Counted from the first letter of the stretch, positions 16,624-25,851 are shown. The stretch: 54,520 nt of DNA from an uncultured Bacilli bacterium (GCA_944358545.1 CALVRJ010000004.1:1-54520); one strand, 5' to 3'. The notes: a model not told the origin generated them from the sequence alone. A program made the numbers and translations.

Positions 16624-17418
16624 ATGAATGAGGTACCAAAGTTTTTATATAGAGGAATTAAGGTTAAGTTACAAGATATTGCTGGTTTTGATTTTAAAGG
16701 TGATATAACACCATATTACGAATCGAAAACAGATGATTTTGGCCGAGAAATTGTTAGAGATGGCAATGAGTATGGTATTTATATGAGTGATAATAAAAGG
16801 GTGGCAATGGGTGTATATGGAAAACCAGATATTACAGATGGAACAATTATAATAAAGATAGGTTTAGATGATTATTTGAGATATCCTTGTATAGGAATTG
16901 TTTATGAAATAGATACAGATAATATTTTGGTTCGGAGACCTTGGATAACAGGTTATTTAAAAGAAGTTTATAATAATGGTTTTCAAGGTAATGAATATAT
17001 TACGGATTTTATTCCAAGAGAAAGTTATAAGATAATTAGAATTACGATAGGAGAAGATTATTTACATAAATCTTTAAAGATAGATGTAGATGATTTAGAT
17101 AAATGCATTTTAAAATTACAGGATGAAATAAAGAAAAGAATTACAGATATTAATAATTTTGCAAGTTATGTTAAAAATATGCCAAAAGGTAAGCAGATGA
17201 GTTTAAGTATGTATAAAGATTTAATGGTAGATTTATTTGGAAGTAATGGAATAGCAAATAGGGATGATTTTGCTTTAAATGATGATAAAGATGGTTTAGA
17301 TTTTTTGTTAAAAAAAGAATTGTATACGTATGATTTTCAGCATATGAAAGATATTTTGAGTTTAAAGAGAGATTTAAAAGATAATTTTGATGATGTTTTA
17401 AGTAATAGAAGATATTAG
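16624..17418 (+). CDS. Unknown protein with ADP-ribosyltransferase-like N-terminal features
   Basis: 264 aa, no signal peptide or membrane segment. I do not recognise the family with certainty. The first ~140 residues resemble small ADP-ribosyltransferase folds: FLYRG (residues 7-11), GIYMSDNKRVAMGVYG (51-66) in the place of the Ser/Tyr motif, and NEYITDF (123-129), where ARTs place the catalytic Glu. The C-terminal half is helical and charged. Monocistronic, with a weak ribosome site, directly after a tRNA gene, a frequent insertion spot for accessory genes. The ART idea is inference from motif order only. Confidence 0.7.
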   Translation: MNEVPKFLYRGIKVKLQDIAGFDFKGDITPYYESKTDDFGREIVRDGNEYGIYMSDNKRVAMGVYGKPDITDGTIIIKIGLDDYLRYPCIGIVYEIDTDNILVRRPWITGYLKEVYNNGFQGNEYITDFIPRESYKIIRITIGEDYLHKSLKIDVDDLDKCILKLQDEIKKRITDINNFASYVKNMPKGKQMSLSMYKDLMVDLFGSNGIANRDDFALNDDKDGLDFLLKKELYTYDFQHMKDILSLKRDLKDNFDDVLSNRRY

Positions 17419-17542
17419 ATTTTATTAAATGGGTTGTTTTTTAAAGAAATTTTGGCTTTTAAAATTATTTTGACATATGATTATAAAAAGATTGCTTAAA
17501 AGCGATAGTAAATGTTATAATTACAAAAGGAGATGATTGGTC

Positions 17543-18682
17543 ATGAAGGATATAGGATTTAAGATGATGACTTTTTTGATGATTTTTTTAGTTCCAATAT
17601 CTGTTTTGGCTGATCCAATAACAACAGATCCAACTAATCCTAGTACAGGAGATACAACTATACCTTCGACGCCAGAGGTTCCTAGTACAGGTGATAATAC
17701 GAATCCGACACCTGATATATCTGATAATAATAATCAGTCTAATTCGCAAAATAATAGTGATAATGCTGGTGATGTTATTTATCAGCAGAACCAGAATACT
17801 AGCCGAAGTACAAATGCTAATTTAGGTTCTTTGAAAGTTGATGGAGTAGATATTGCGATTAATAATGAAATGTATGCGACAACGGGTAATGAAAATCCGT
17901 CGATTGTAGCTATTCCTAGTAGTGACAAAGCTTCAATTAAAATCGATAAGCCAGAGAAATTTGTATATGGTGATAATATAGTGACGATTACTATTACGGC
18001 AGAAAATTTTTATGTTGTTAAAACCTATACTTTGCATTTGAAATTAGTAAGTACAGATGCAACACTGAAAAATTTAAAAATAGATGGTAAAAAGGTAAAA
18101 ATATCTGATAAAACCGAGTATAGAACGGATAAGAAAAAAATTAGTATCGAAGCAGTTACAAATAATAAAAATGCAACGGTTAGTTTTGAAAATGCGGATA
18201 ATTTAAAACTTGGTAAGAACAAAGTTATTGTTAGAGTTACAGCTGAAGATGGGGTAACTGTAAAAGAATATATAATTAATGTTACTAGAGTTAAACATTT
18301 AATTGGCGATGTTGGAGTTACGGTTACAGTTAATGGTGAGAAAGCAGATTTTAAAGATTATAAGAGTAAAATAATTTATATTGATAATGAGGTTAATAAA
18401 TTAAATATAAAATATAAACTTTCAGATAAGTATGCGGAAATCGACTTAAAATACGATAAAAAAATAGAAGTTGGCGATAAGGAAATTACTTTTACAGTAA
18501 CTGCAGAAAATGGTAAAAAACAAGAATATGTTTTAAATATACATCGGTTTAGTATATTTGAAGAGATACTGGCTTCAGGAATCGGTGTTTGTATTATGGG
18601 AGCAGTGGCGGTTTTAATTTTCTTTATTGCTAAAAAGATTATAAAAGAGAAAAAACATAGAATTTACAAGGTTAAATTATAA
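17543..18682 (+). CDS. Cell-surface protein with three cadherin-like beta-sandwich domains
   Basis: 379 aa from ATG 17543 (AAAGGAGAT upstream; the longer TTG reading lies in the ribosome site). A signal peptide (MMTFLMIFLVPISVLA) is followed by a Pro/Thr/Ser/Asn-rich linker. Three repeats of about 80 residues follow, each beginning LKVDG/LKIDG/VTVNG and ending in VTAEDG..KEYIINV-type strands, characteristic of PF12733-like cadherin-like domains. A C-terminal membrane helix (ASGIGVCIMGAVAVLIFFIA) and basic tail anchor it. Probably an exported adhesive or scaffolding protein; ligand unknown. Confidence 0.85.
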   Translation: MKDIGFKMMTFLMIFLVPISVLADPITTDPTNPSTGDTTIPSTPEVPSTGDNTNPTPDISDNNNQSNSQNNSDNAGDVIYQQNQNTSRSTNANLGSLKVDGVDIAINNEMYATTGNENPSIVAIPSSDKASIKIDKPEKFVYGDNIVTITITAENFYVVKTYTLHLKLVSTDATLKNLKIDGKKVKISDKTEYRTDKKKISIEAVTNNKNATVSFENADNLKLGKNKVIVRVTAEDGVTVKEYIINVTRVKHLIGDVGVTVTVNGEKADFKDYKSKIIYIDNEVNKLNIKYKLSDKYAEIDLKYDKKIEVGDKEITFTVTAENGKKQEYVLNIHRFSIFEEILASGIGVCIMGAVAVLIFFIAKKIIKEKKHRIYKVKL

Positions 18683-18714
18683 AATCACAAATAATTATTT
18701 TTTGTGATTTTTTT
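18682..18714 (+). terminator. Terminator of the cadherin-like surface protein gene
   Basis: AAATCACAAA (18682-18691) pairs perfectly with TTTGTGATTT (18701-18710), then a run of Ts. Confidence 0.85.
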
Positions 18715-18752
18715 GTGAAATATATGATATAATTTTTATAAGGAGGAAGTTT

Positions 18753-19271
18753 ATGAAGAGAGTTTTATTATGTGGTTTACTTACTACAATTATTTTGTTT
18801 ACTGGAGGCTGTGGCGACGAGGACGTTACGAATAATAAGAAAGCCGACGATAATAAAAAAGAAAATGTAGTAAAAGAAGAAAGTTCTAAAAATATTCATT
18901 GTACACTTTCTACAGAAAACAATGGAGTGTCACTTAATTCAGAATATACTATTCATGTTAATGGTAAATATGCGGATAAAGTAGAAACACTTGAAACGGT
19001 AAATGTTTCTTCTGATGAGTTAGCAAATTTTTATAAGAGTTATTTTGAAAACACTTATAATGCAATGAATGATTCATATGGTGGATATGATATTAATGTG
19101 TCGATTGATGGAACAAAGGTTACATCTGATACGACTATCGATTATACCAAGATGAATATTGAGCAACTTGCTAAAGATGATTCTTCAATAAATTCTATTG
19201 TTGAAAATGGTAAAATAAAAGCAGATGGACTTAGAAGTGTTTATGAAACTATGGGCGCAACTTGTAAATAA
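18753..19271 (+). CDS. Small lipoprotein of unknown function
   Basis: 172 aa. The N-terminus MKRVLLCGLLTTIILFTGGC is a lipoprotein signal with the acylated Cys at residue 20, although the -3 residue (Thr) is not the ideal Leu. A charged linker (residues ~21-48) precedes a ~120-residue domain (HCTLSTENNGVSLNSEYTIH... ending ETMGATCK) with two Cys that may form a disulfide. This resembles small YehR/DUF1307-like lipoproteins in layout, but I cannot assign a function. TATAAT at 18728-18733 gives a leader of only about a dozen nucleotides. Confidence 0.85.
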   Translation: MKRVLLCGLLTTIILFTGGCGDEDVTNNKKADDNKKENVVKEESSKNIHCTLSTENNGVSLNSEYTIHVNGKYADKVETLETVNVSSDELANFYKSYFENTYNAMNDSYGGYDINVSIDGTKVTSDTTIDYTKMNIEQLAKDDSSINSIVENGKIKADGLRSVYETMGATCK

Positions 19272-19273
19272 AA

Positions 19274-19312
19274 AAGTACTTAATCTATTTGATTTAGATT
19301 AAGTATTTTATT
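19274..19312 (+). terminator. Terminator of the lipoprotein gene
   Basis: A 14-bp stem (19274-19287 with 19295-19308, one G-T pair) followed by T-rich DNA. Its arm AGTACTTAATCTAT is identical to 14 nt of the antisense-RNA terminator at 31162. Confidence 0.85.
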
Positions 19313-19366
19313 ATAAATTAAGTAAAAAAAACGCTGAAACTGAATTTCAACGGATAATTACATAAC

Positions 19367-19442
19367 TGGTGCTGGAAACAGGACTTGAACCTGCGACCTG
19401 CTGATTACGAAACAGCTGCTCTACCAACTGAGCTAATCCAGC
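19367..19442 (-). tRNA. tRNA-Thr (CGT)
   Basis: 76 nt on the minus strand with encoded CCA. Anticodon loop TTCGTAA gives CGT; D arm TAGCTCAGTTGGTAGAGC and T arm GGTTCAAGTCC are canonical. Two U-U mismatches appear, at the base of the acceptor stem (7-66) and next to the anticodon loop (31-39). Confidence 0.9.
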
Positions 19443-19549
19443 GTATTGATATGTGAATTCAGGTACATAAACATTATATACTTTTTTTTACGTTTTGAAT
19501 AGATGTTTTTGTTTAAATTTTAGTGTATAATGGTTTTTAGGGTGATTTT

Positions 19550-21331
19550 ATGTCAGTAATTAAAGTTATGGATGAACTTCTTGCTAATAAGATTGCAGCT
19601 GGAGAAGTTGTTGAAAGATGTGCTTCTGTAGTTAAGGAACTTGTTGAAAATAGTATTGATGCGGGTTCAACAGAGATTAAGGTAGAACTTGAAGATGCCG
19701 GGACAAGGGAAATTAGGGTAACTGATAATGGCAAGGGTATGGATGAAACTGATGCAATTTTAGCTTTTTCAAGACACGCAACCAGTAAGATAAAAGATGA
19801 GGATGATTTATTTAGATTACAAACTTTAGGTTTTAGAGGTGAGGCTTTGGCGTCTATTGCAGCTGTTAGTAAGGTTGATTTAAAGACTAGTATGGGAGAA
19901 ATTGGAACTCATGTGGTTATAAATGGTGGTAAGATTTTGGTGGTTGAAAAAGGCGATGCGAGACGAGGAACAATTATGACAGTTAGTGAACTTTTTTATA
20001 ATACTCCCGCAAGACTTAAACACATGAAGAGTTTATATACGGAACTTGCTAGTATTACGGATTATCTGAATAAGCTTGCTTTATCAAGACCAGACATTAG
20101 ATTTGTTTTAAAAAATAACGATAATTTAATTTTAAGAACTGATGGGTCTGGAAATTTACTTAAAGTAATTCAAAGTATTTATGGAAATGATGTAGCGAGA
20201 AGAATGATTCCAATTAAAAACGAAAATGCTGATTATATTATAACTGGTTATATTTCACTACCGGAAATTCATAGGTCAAGTAGAAATAATATGGTTACCA
20301 TTGTTAATGGAAGAGTTGTGCGAAATCAAGAGATAAATAGGGATATAAACGATGCTTATCATTCATATAAGCCCGATAATCGATATCCAATTACGGTTAT
20401 TAATATTTTGGTTGATCCTAGTGTGATAGATGTAAATATTCATCCGACAAAGATGGATATTAAGTTTAGTAAGATGGATAGTTTACTTTCTTTAATTCGG
20501 GATACGGTTGTTTCGGCAATAACTGGTAGGACTTTAATACCAGAGGTTCGAAAAGAGGATCCGATTAAACCAAGGTATGAAAATATGATGTTTAATTTGG
20601 AACGTCATGGGTCAAAGGTTGTACAGCCAGAACATATAGATTTACCTGATGAAAAAATTTTAACTAATAGTTTTGAAGAGGTAAAAAGTGAGATTAGAGA
20701 GCGTGAAGAGTACGAAGCAACTAAGAGTGAACTTATGCCAGAAATGTGGCCAGTTGGTTTAGTACATGGAACGTATATTGTCGCACAAAATGAAAAAGGA
20801 ATGTATTTAATCGATGAACATGCGGCTAAGGAAAGGTGTAATTACGAAAGGTTTAAAAAGATGATGGGTAATCCAAAACTTGCTAGTACGCCACTTTTAT
20901 TTCCAATTACGATTGAGCTTTCTAACGAAGAGTTTATGGTTTTGAAGGAAAATATGGATATTTTGCGAGAACTTAAATTCGATATCGAAGAGTTTGGAGT
21001 TAATTCAGTTATTATTAAAGAACATCCGGCTTGGATTCCTAATGATATGGTAGAGGAAGATATAAGAAGAATAATTGAAATTGTAATTCATACACAAAAA
21101 AAATTTGATATTGAAAAGTTTAACGAAAGTGTGGCAATTATGATGAGTTGTAAACATGCGATTAGAGCTAATACAAATATTACTTTAGATGATATGGAAG
21201 CTTTAATTGAAGATTTAAGAAAATGTAAAAATCCATTTAATTGTCCACACGGAAGACCTTCAACGATATTTTATTCTAATTACGATTTGGAGAAGTTATT
21301 TAAAAGAAGTGGATTTGACACTAAAAAATAA
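19550..21331 (+). CDS. mutL: DNA mismatch repair protein MutL
   Basis: 593 aa. The N-terminal GHKL ATPase has ELVENSIDAGS, RVTDNGKGM and TLGFRGEALASI; the transducer domain follows (NGRVVRNQEINRDI, HPTKMDIKFS). The C-terminal endonuclease/dimerisation domain has DEHAAKERCNYER, matching the metal-binding DQHA(X)2E(X)4E motif, and CPHGRP, so it should be a nicking MutL. It works with MutS and the beta clamp. In Bacillus, mutSL follow cotE; here mutL is alone with its own TATAAT (19526-19531) and a terminator, and mutS is not in the window. Confidence 0.97.
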   Translation: MSVIKVMDELLANKIAAGEVVERCASVVKELVENSIDAGSTEIKVELEDAGTREIRVTDNGKGMDETDAILAFSRHATSKIKDEDDLFRLQTLGFRGEALASIAAVSKVDLKTSMGEIGTHVVINGGKILVVEKGDARRGTIMTVSELFYNTPARLKHMKSLYTELASITDYLNKLALSRPDIRFVLKNNDNLILRTDGSGNLLKVIQSIYGNDVARRMIPIKNENADYIITGYISLPEIHRSSRNNMVTIVNGRVVRNQEINRDINDAYHSYKPDNRYPITVINILVDPSVIDVNIHPTKMDIKFSKMDSLLSLIRDTVVSAITGRTLIPEVRKEDPIKPRYENMMFNLERHGSKVVQPEHIDLPDEKILTNSFEEVKSEIREREEYEATKSELMPEMWPVGLVHGTYIVAQNEKGMYLIDEHAAKERCNYERFKKMMGNPKLASTPLLFPITIELSNEEFMVLKENMDILRELKFDIEEFGVNSVIIKEHPAWIPNDMVEEDIRRIIEIVIHTQKKFDIEKFNESVAIMMSCKHAIRANTNITLDDMEALIEDLRKCKNPFNCPHGRPSTIFYSNYDLEKLFKRSGFDTKK

Positions 21332-21358
21332 GACTTTTAGCTTAAGTCTTTTATTTTT
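21330..21358 (+). terminator. Terminator of mutL
   Basis: AAGACTT (21330-21336) pairs with AAGTCTT (21344-21350), T-rich downstream. It overlaps the stop codon. Confidence 0.75.
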
Positions 21359-21401
21359 AATTTATAGATGTTATAATTTTTTTAGAAAGAACGTGAAGAG
21401 A

Positions 21402-22514
21402 ATGACTTATTTAGATTATAGTGCGACAACACCAGTATTAGATGAGGTTATGGATAGTTTTGTCAAGGCTTCAAAGTATATTGGAAATCCTAATTCACTT
21501 CATAAACTTGGAAGAGAAGCTAATGCTTTAATCGAGGCAGCTACTAGGCAGATTGCTTCGTTACTTAAGGTGGATAAGGATGAGATTATATATACTTCAG
21601 GAGCGAGTGAGGCTAATAATACGGTTATTAAAGCGATGGGGGATTATAAAAATAGGGGGTGCGAAATTATTACGACAGAACTTGAACATTCTTCTATTTA
21701 TGCACCACTAAAGTATATGGAAGCTAAAGGGTTTATCATTAAATATGTTCCTTTAGTAGATGGGATTGTTTCTCTTTCGAAACTTGAAGAGATGATAAGC
21801 GAGAATACGGTTTTGGTAACGATTAGTATGGTTAACAGTGAAACTGGGGTTAGGCAACCAATTGAGGAGATTGGTAAAATGCTTAGGAAGTATCCAAAGG
21901 TAATGTTTCACAGTGATATTACTCAGGCTTTGGGAAAAATCCCTTTTTCTTTAGAAAATGTCGATTTTGCTTCTTTTTCAGCGCATAAGTTTTTTGGAAT
22001 TAAAGGTATAGGCGGGCTTATAAAAAAGAAGAACATAAAAATCGAGCCACTTATTGGCGGAGGTAAAAGCACGACGATTTACCGAAGTGGAACACCACCT
22101 ACAGCTTTGATTGTTTCAATGGCTAAGGCTCTTAGGCTTAGTTATGAGAATATGGATGAGGATATTTTAAGAATAAGGAAATTAAATAATAAGGTTAAAG
22201 ATGAATTCAGTAAGTATGAGGGTGTTTATATAAATAGTAATAATAACTCGATTCCACATATTTTGAATATAAGTATTTTGAAATCGAAACCAGAGACATT
22301 TATGCATAGTTTAGAGGAAGATGAAGTGTATGTTTCAACAAAGAGTGCTTGTTCAAGTAACGATATTTCAAGAGCGGTTAAAGCAGTTACTTTAGATGAT
22401 AAAAAGGCTTATCACAGTATTAGAATAAGCATTTCAAGGATTACAACGGAAGAGGATATCGATAATTTTTTAAAGGCGTTTGATAAAAGTTATAGAAAGT
22501 TGGGAAGTTTATGA
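21402..22514 (+). CDS. Cysteine desulfurase, NifS/IscS type
   Basis: 370 aa from ATG 21402 (MTYLDYSATTPVLDEVM); the open frame extends upstream, but that part overlaps the mutL end and a TATAAT at 21372-21377. SAHKFFGIKGIGG holds the PLP-binding Lys, and STKSACSS the active-site Cys in the flexible loop of group I (IscS/NifS) enzymes. It transfers cysteine sulfur as persulfide, probably for tRNA thiolation or Fe-S clusters. It differs from the SufS-type enzyme at 28634, so the cell has two desulfurases. The stop overlaps the next start by 4 nt. Confidence 0.93.
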   Translation: MTYLDYSATTPVLDEVMDSFVKASKYIGNPNSLHKLGREANALIEAATRQIASLLKVDKDEIIYTSGASEANNTVIKAMGDYKNRGCEIITTELEHSSIYAPLKYMEAKGFIIKYVPLVDGIVSLSKLEEMISENTVLVTISMVNSETGVRQPIEEIGKMLRKYPKVMFHSDITQALGKIPFSLENVDFASFSAHKFFGIKGIGGLIKKKNIKIEPLIGGGKSTTIYRSGTPPTALIVSMAKALRLSYENMDEDILRIRKLNNKVKDEFSKYEGVYINSNNNSIPHILNISILKSKPETFMHSLEEDEVYVSTKSACSSNDISRAVKAVTLDDKKAYHSIRISISRITTEEDIDNFLKAFDKSYRKLGSL

Positions 22515-23650
22515 AAAAAATATTTTTAAGTTTGTTTTTGTTCTTACTTATTCCTTTGGGAGCAAAAGCAGAGGTTGTAGTTAATTTATTTTACGGTGAT
22601 ACTTGTGCGTTTTGTCATCAAGAGAGAATATATTTAGATTCGCTCGAGAGACAATTTGGAGATAATATTATAGTTAGAGAATATGAGGTTTGGAACAACA
22701 AGGAAAATAATGATTTGATGATGGATGTTAAGGATAACTTTGATGATAAAGGTGATGGAGTTCCTTATACGGTAATTGGAAATAAGACATATACTGGTAT
22801 TAGTGAAGAAATTAAAGATAGTATAAGAACAGATATTCTAGATGGCATAAAGTATCCAAAGTTAGATGCAGTTGAATATATAAAAAGTGGTAAAGAGGTT
22901 CCTACAAATTTATTAATCGATGGTGATAGAATGCTTTCTTTGCCAGTTATGGGGGAAGTTAATTTAGATAAAGATAGTTCGACAATACTTTCGTTTGTAA
23001 TGGGTGTTTTAGATGCGTTTAATCCTTGTTCGATTTGGATTTTTGTGGTTTTAACCGGACTACTTTTAGCTATTTATGATAAGAAGAAGAGAACAAAACT
23101 AGGTCTTACTTTTGTAACGGTGGCTTCTTTAGTTTACTTTATATTTATGCTGACGAATGTAAATATGGTAATTAGTGAAGTTCCTTTAATGGTTTTAAGA
23201 CTTGGGGTTAGTATTGCGTTGATTGTCGTGGGTGCTTTATTTATCGATTCTTTTATAAAATTTGAAAAGAAAGATAAAAGTTATTTAGGAAAGTTACAAG
23301 CTTTGATGGATAAAAGAGAGATGCCAATATTTATCGTGATTATGGCGGCTCTTTCAATGGTTGTAAGTACAGTACAGATTGCTGGTTCTGGGGGAATGCC
23401 AGTTTTATTCGAGATAGCTATGGATGTAAATGAGATTAGCGGTTTTACTTATGGTCTTAGAATATTTAATTATATTTTAAGTTTCTTCCTTGTTAATTTG
23501 GCTATGCTATTTATTATTACAAAGCTTATAGATAGGCTTGTAATGAATACGACGTTAAGATCTTATTCAAGGCTTATTGGGGGAATTTTAATTCTTTTAG
23601 CGGTCGCATTTTTGATATTTTTCCCAGAAGTTCTTAGATTTGTTTCATAA
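22511..23650 (+). CDS. Thioredoxin-fold/DsbD(CcdA)-like membrane redox protein
   Basis: 379 aa. A signal peptide (LFLFLLIPLGAKA) leads to a thioredoxin-like domain with GDTCAFCHQE (CxxC), placed outside the membrane and ending near residue 120. The C-terminal ~220 residues have about six membrane helices beginning LDAFNPCSIWIFVVL, the NPC motif of CcdA/DsbD-type electron carriers. Only three Cys are present in all; the second membrane Cys of CcdA is missing (STVQIAGSGG in the matching half). It probably moves thiol electrons across the membrane. It overlaps the cysteine desulfurase by 4 nt (ATGA). Confidence 0.8.
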   Translation: MKKIFLSLFLFLLIPLGAKAEVVVNLFYGDTCAFCHQERIYLDSLERQFGDNIIVREYEVWNNKENNDLMMDVKDNFDDKGDGVPYTVIGNKTYTGISEEIKDSIRTDILDGIKYPKLDAVEYIKSGKEVPTNLLIDGDRMLSLPVMGEVNLDKDSSTILSFVMGVLDAFNPCSIWIFVVLTGLLLAIYDKKKRTKLGLTFVTVASLVYFIFMLTNVNMVISEVPLMVLRLGVSIALIVVGALFIDSFIKFEKKDKSYLGKLQALMDKREMPIFIVIMAALSMVVSTVQIAGSGGMPVLFEIAMDVNEISGFTYGLRIFNYILSFFLVNLAMLFIITKLIDRLVMNTTLRSYSRLIGGILILLAVAFLIFFPEVLRFVS

Positions 23651-23675
23651 AGGTGGGTTATTCCATCTTTTTATT
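23649..23675 (+). terminator. Terminator before ffh
   Basis: AAAGGTGG (23649-23656) pairs with CCATCTTT (23663-23670, one G-T pair), then Ts. Confidence 0.7.
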
Positions 23676-23721
23676 TGTTTTTTTATGTTTTTAAGGTATA
23701 ATATTTATTGGTGATAGAAAT

Positions 23722-25029
23722 ATGTTTGAAAATTTAGGAGATAGATTACAAAGTGCGCTTAATAAAATAAAAGGTTATGGAAAGATAACTGAGGATAATA
23801 TAAGCGATGTCACGAGAGAAATTAGACTTGCTTTACTTGAAGCGGATGTTAATTATAAGGTTGTTAAGGAATTTATAAATAATGTCAAAGAGAAGGCTTT
23901 AGGTGAAGAGGTTAAGAAGAGTTTAAAACCGGGAGAGGTTTTTGTTAAGATTGTTAAGGATGAGCTTGTAGATTTACTTGGTAAGGAAGATGAGCCACTT
24001 ATTGTGGTTAAGCCAATGACGATTTTAATGATGGCAGGTCTTCAAGGTAGTGGTAAAACGACAACAACTGGAAAATTAGCTTTGCTTTTAAGAAAAAAAT
24101 ATGGTCTTAAGCCTTTAATGGTTGCTTGTGATGTTTATCGTCCAGCGGCTATTAATCAACTTGAACAATTAGGAAAAGAGCTTAATATACCAGTTTATAG
24201 TGAAGGTCAGGGAAATCCGGTGGAGATTGCCAAAAACGGTGTAGAGTACGCGAAGGAAAATGGATACAATTATGTTTTAATCGATACGGCTGGTAGACTT
24301 CATATAGATGATGATTTGATGGAAGAACTTCAAAAGATTAATGAAGAGGTTAAACCTAATGAAATTTTGCTTGTTATCGATAGTATGATGGGTCAAGATG
24401 CGATTAATGTCATTGAAGGTTTTAATGAAAGGTTACCTCTTACTGGGGCAGTTTTGACAAAACTCGATGGTGATACGAAAGGTGGTGCAGCTTTATCAAT
24501 TAGGCATTTGACAAATATTCCAATTAAGTTTGTCGGTGTTTCTGAAAAGATGGACGGTTTAGAAGCTTTTCATCCGGAACGCATGGCCAATAGAATTCTC
24601 GATATGGGTGATTTAATGGGAATGATTGAAAAGGCCGAGGATGTGTTTGATGAGGAAGAGACTTTAAAAGCAGCTAAGAAGCTACAAAAAGGTAAGTTTG
24701 ATTTGGAGGATTTTTTGACGCAACTTAACCAAATTAAAAAGCTTGGACCACTGGAGAATTTAATTAAGTTATTGCCAGGGGCCAAAAAGATGGGGCTTAA
24801 CAATGTGAGTATCGATCCAAAGCAAATGGCACATATTGAAGCAATTATTTTATCGATGACACCAGCCGAGAGAAGAAATCCAGATATTTTAAAAGCTAGT
24901 AGGAAAAGAAGGATTGCGGCTGGATGTGGCAGAAGTGTCGAAGAAGTAAATAGATTACTTAAGCAATTTGAACAAATGAAGTTGATGATTAAGCAGATGA
25001 AAAACGGTAATTTGAAGATGCCTTTTTAG
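23722..25029 (+). CDS. ffh: Signal recognition particle protein Ffh (SRP54)
   Basis: 435 aa. The N domain is at 1-~85; the G domain has GLQGSGKTTTTGKLA (G1), VACDVYRPAA, DTAGR and TKLDGDTKGGAAL. The M domain (from ~295) has SMTPAERRNPDIL and SRKRRIAAGCGRSVEEVN for 4.5S RNA binding, and a short C-terminus rich in Met. It binds signal sequences on nascent chains and docks with FtsY. ylxM, usually before ffh in Firmicutes, is absent, and rpsP is about 20 kb away. Its promoter is TTGTTT (16 nt) TATAAT at 23675-23702. Confidence 0.98.
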   Translation: MFENLGDRLQSALNKIKGYGKITEDNISDVTREIRLALLEADVNYKVVKEFINNVKEKALGEEVKKSLKPGEVFVKIVKDELVDLLGKEDEPLIVVKPMTILMMAGLQGSGKTTTTGKLALLLRKKYGLKPLMVACDVYRPAAINQLEQLGKELNIPVYSEGQGNPVEIAKNGVEYAKENGYNYVLIDTAGRLHIDDDLMEELQKINEEVKPNEILLVIDSMMGQDAINVIEGFNERLPLTGAVLTKLDGDTKGGAALSIRHLTNIPIKFVGVSEKMDGLEAFHPERMANRILDMGDLMGMIEKAEDVFDEEETLKAAKKLQKGKFDLEDFLTQLNQIKKLGPLENLIKLLPGAKKMGLNNVSIDPKQMAHIEAIILSMTPAERRNPDILKASRKRRIAAGCGRSVEEVNRLLKQFEQMKLMIKQMKNGNLKMPF

Positions 25030-25042
25030 GAGATGATAATGG

Positions 25043-25813
25043 ATGAATATAGATGAGATGTTAAAGGATAATGTGGCAAATGGCCGAAGGTTTTGTTTTT
25101 TGTCAGAAGTAACTGGAACAGATGGAAATGATTTACTTTTTAATGGATTTGTTCATGGGAAAGTTAAGGTTAATGATGCTATTTATATAATGAAGCAAGA
25201 TGAGCCAATTATGGTGGCAACTATTGGTGACTTAAAGGTAGATGACAAATCTTTAGAAGAGGTTTGTGATAAAAGATGTGAAATTAGAATTAAGGATATT
25301 AAAGATAAGGTTAAAACTGATGGTTTTATCGTGATTACTAGTATTAGACCACAAAGAGAGGTGAAACTCGATGTAACTGTGGAAAATCCTTTTTTACTTG
25401 GGCTTTCTTACGGTTTTCAAAGGTTTGGAAATGATATGAATTATTTAGTAGCTTTAATAAAGGAACTTACTAAGGCTAATTATTTAGTACCAGTTATTTT
25501 GGCTTCAGTGCCAGAGGGAATAAAAGATGGAAAGATGCCAGAGGGAACGGTATTTTCTGTGCCATCATTTTTAAATCCAAGTGATAAGAGTAAAAGTTTG
25601 CTTCCGGTTTTTACCGATTTTGAAGAGGTTCGGTCTTGGAAGAATGATGTTTGGCAAAAGCAAAAGACAACTATTGTAACAAACTTTAAGGATACGGCAG
25701 ATTTATCTAAGAAAAACGACAATGGAATGGTTATTAATCCATTTGGAGAAAATCCAATTATTTTAACAACTGAAATGATAGATGGTATTTTAAATAATGG
25801 AAAGAAAGATTAA
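25043..25813 (+). CDS. SseB-domain protein with N-terminal beta-barrel-like region
   Basis: 256 aa. Residues 1-~105 look like a small beta-barrel of the translation-factor domain 2 kind (FNGFVHGKVKVNDAIYIM...VATIGDLKV). Residues ~130-250 match SseB-like proteins: NYLVALIKELTKANYLVPVI, LLPVFTDFEEVRSWK, and VINPFGENPIILTTEMID. SseB domains occur in enhanced-serine-sensitivity and secretion-associated proteins, with no clear biochemical role. The gene is 13 nt after ffh and likely cotranscribed, with a terminator behind it. The fold of the N-terminal half is inferred. Confidence 0.75.
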   Translation: MNIDEMLKDNVANGRRFCFLSEVTGTDGNDLLFNGFVHGKVKVNDAIYIMKQDEPIMVATIGDLKVDDKSLEEVCDKRCEIRIKDIKDKVKTDGFIVITSIRPQREVKLDVTVENPFLLGLSYGFQRFGNDMNYLVALIKELTKANYLVPVILASVPEGIKDGKMPEGTVFSVPSFLNPSDKSKSLLPVFTDFEEVRSWKNDVWQKQKTTIVTNFKDTADLSKKNDNGMVINPFGENPIILTTEMIDGILNNGKKD

Positions 25814-25834
25814 ACTAAGGTTTAATTTTTTTTT
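25809..25834 (+). terminator. Terminator of ffh-SseB operon
   Basis: ATTAAAC (25809-25815) pairs with GTTTAAT (25820-25826), followed by a long T-run. Confidence 0.85.
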
Positions 25835-25851
25835 ATGAAAAATAATGACTT

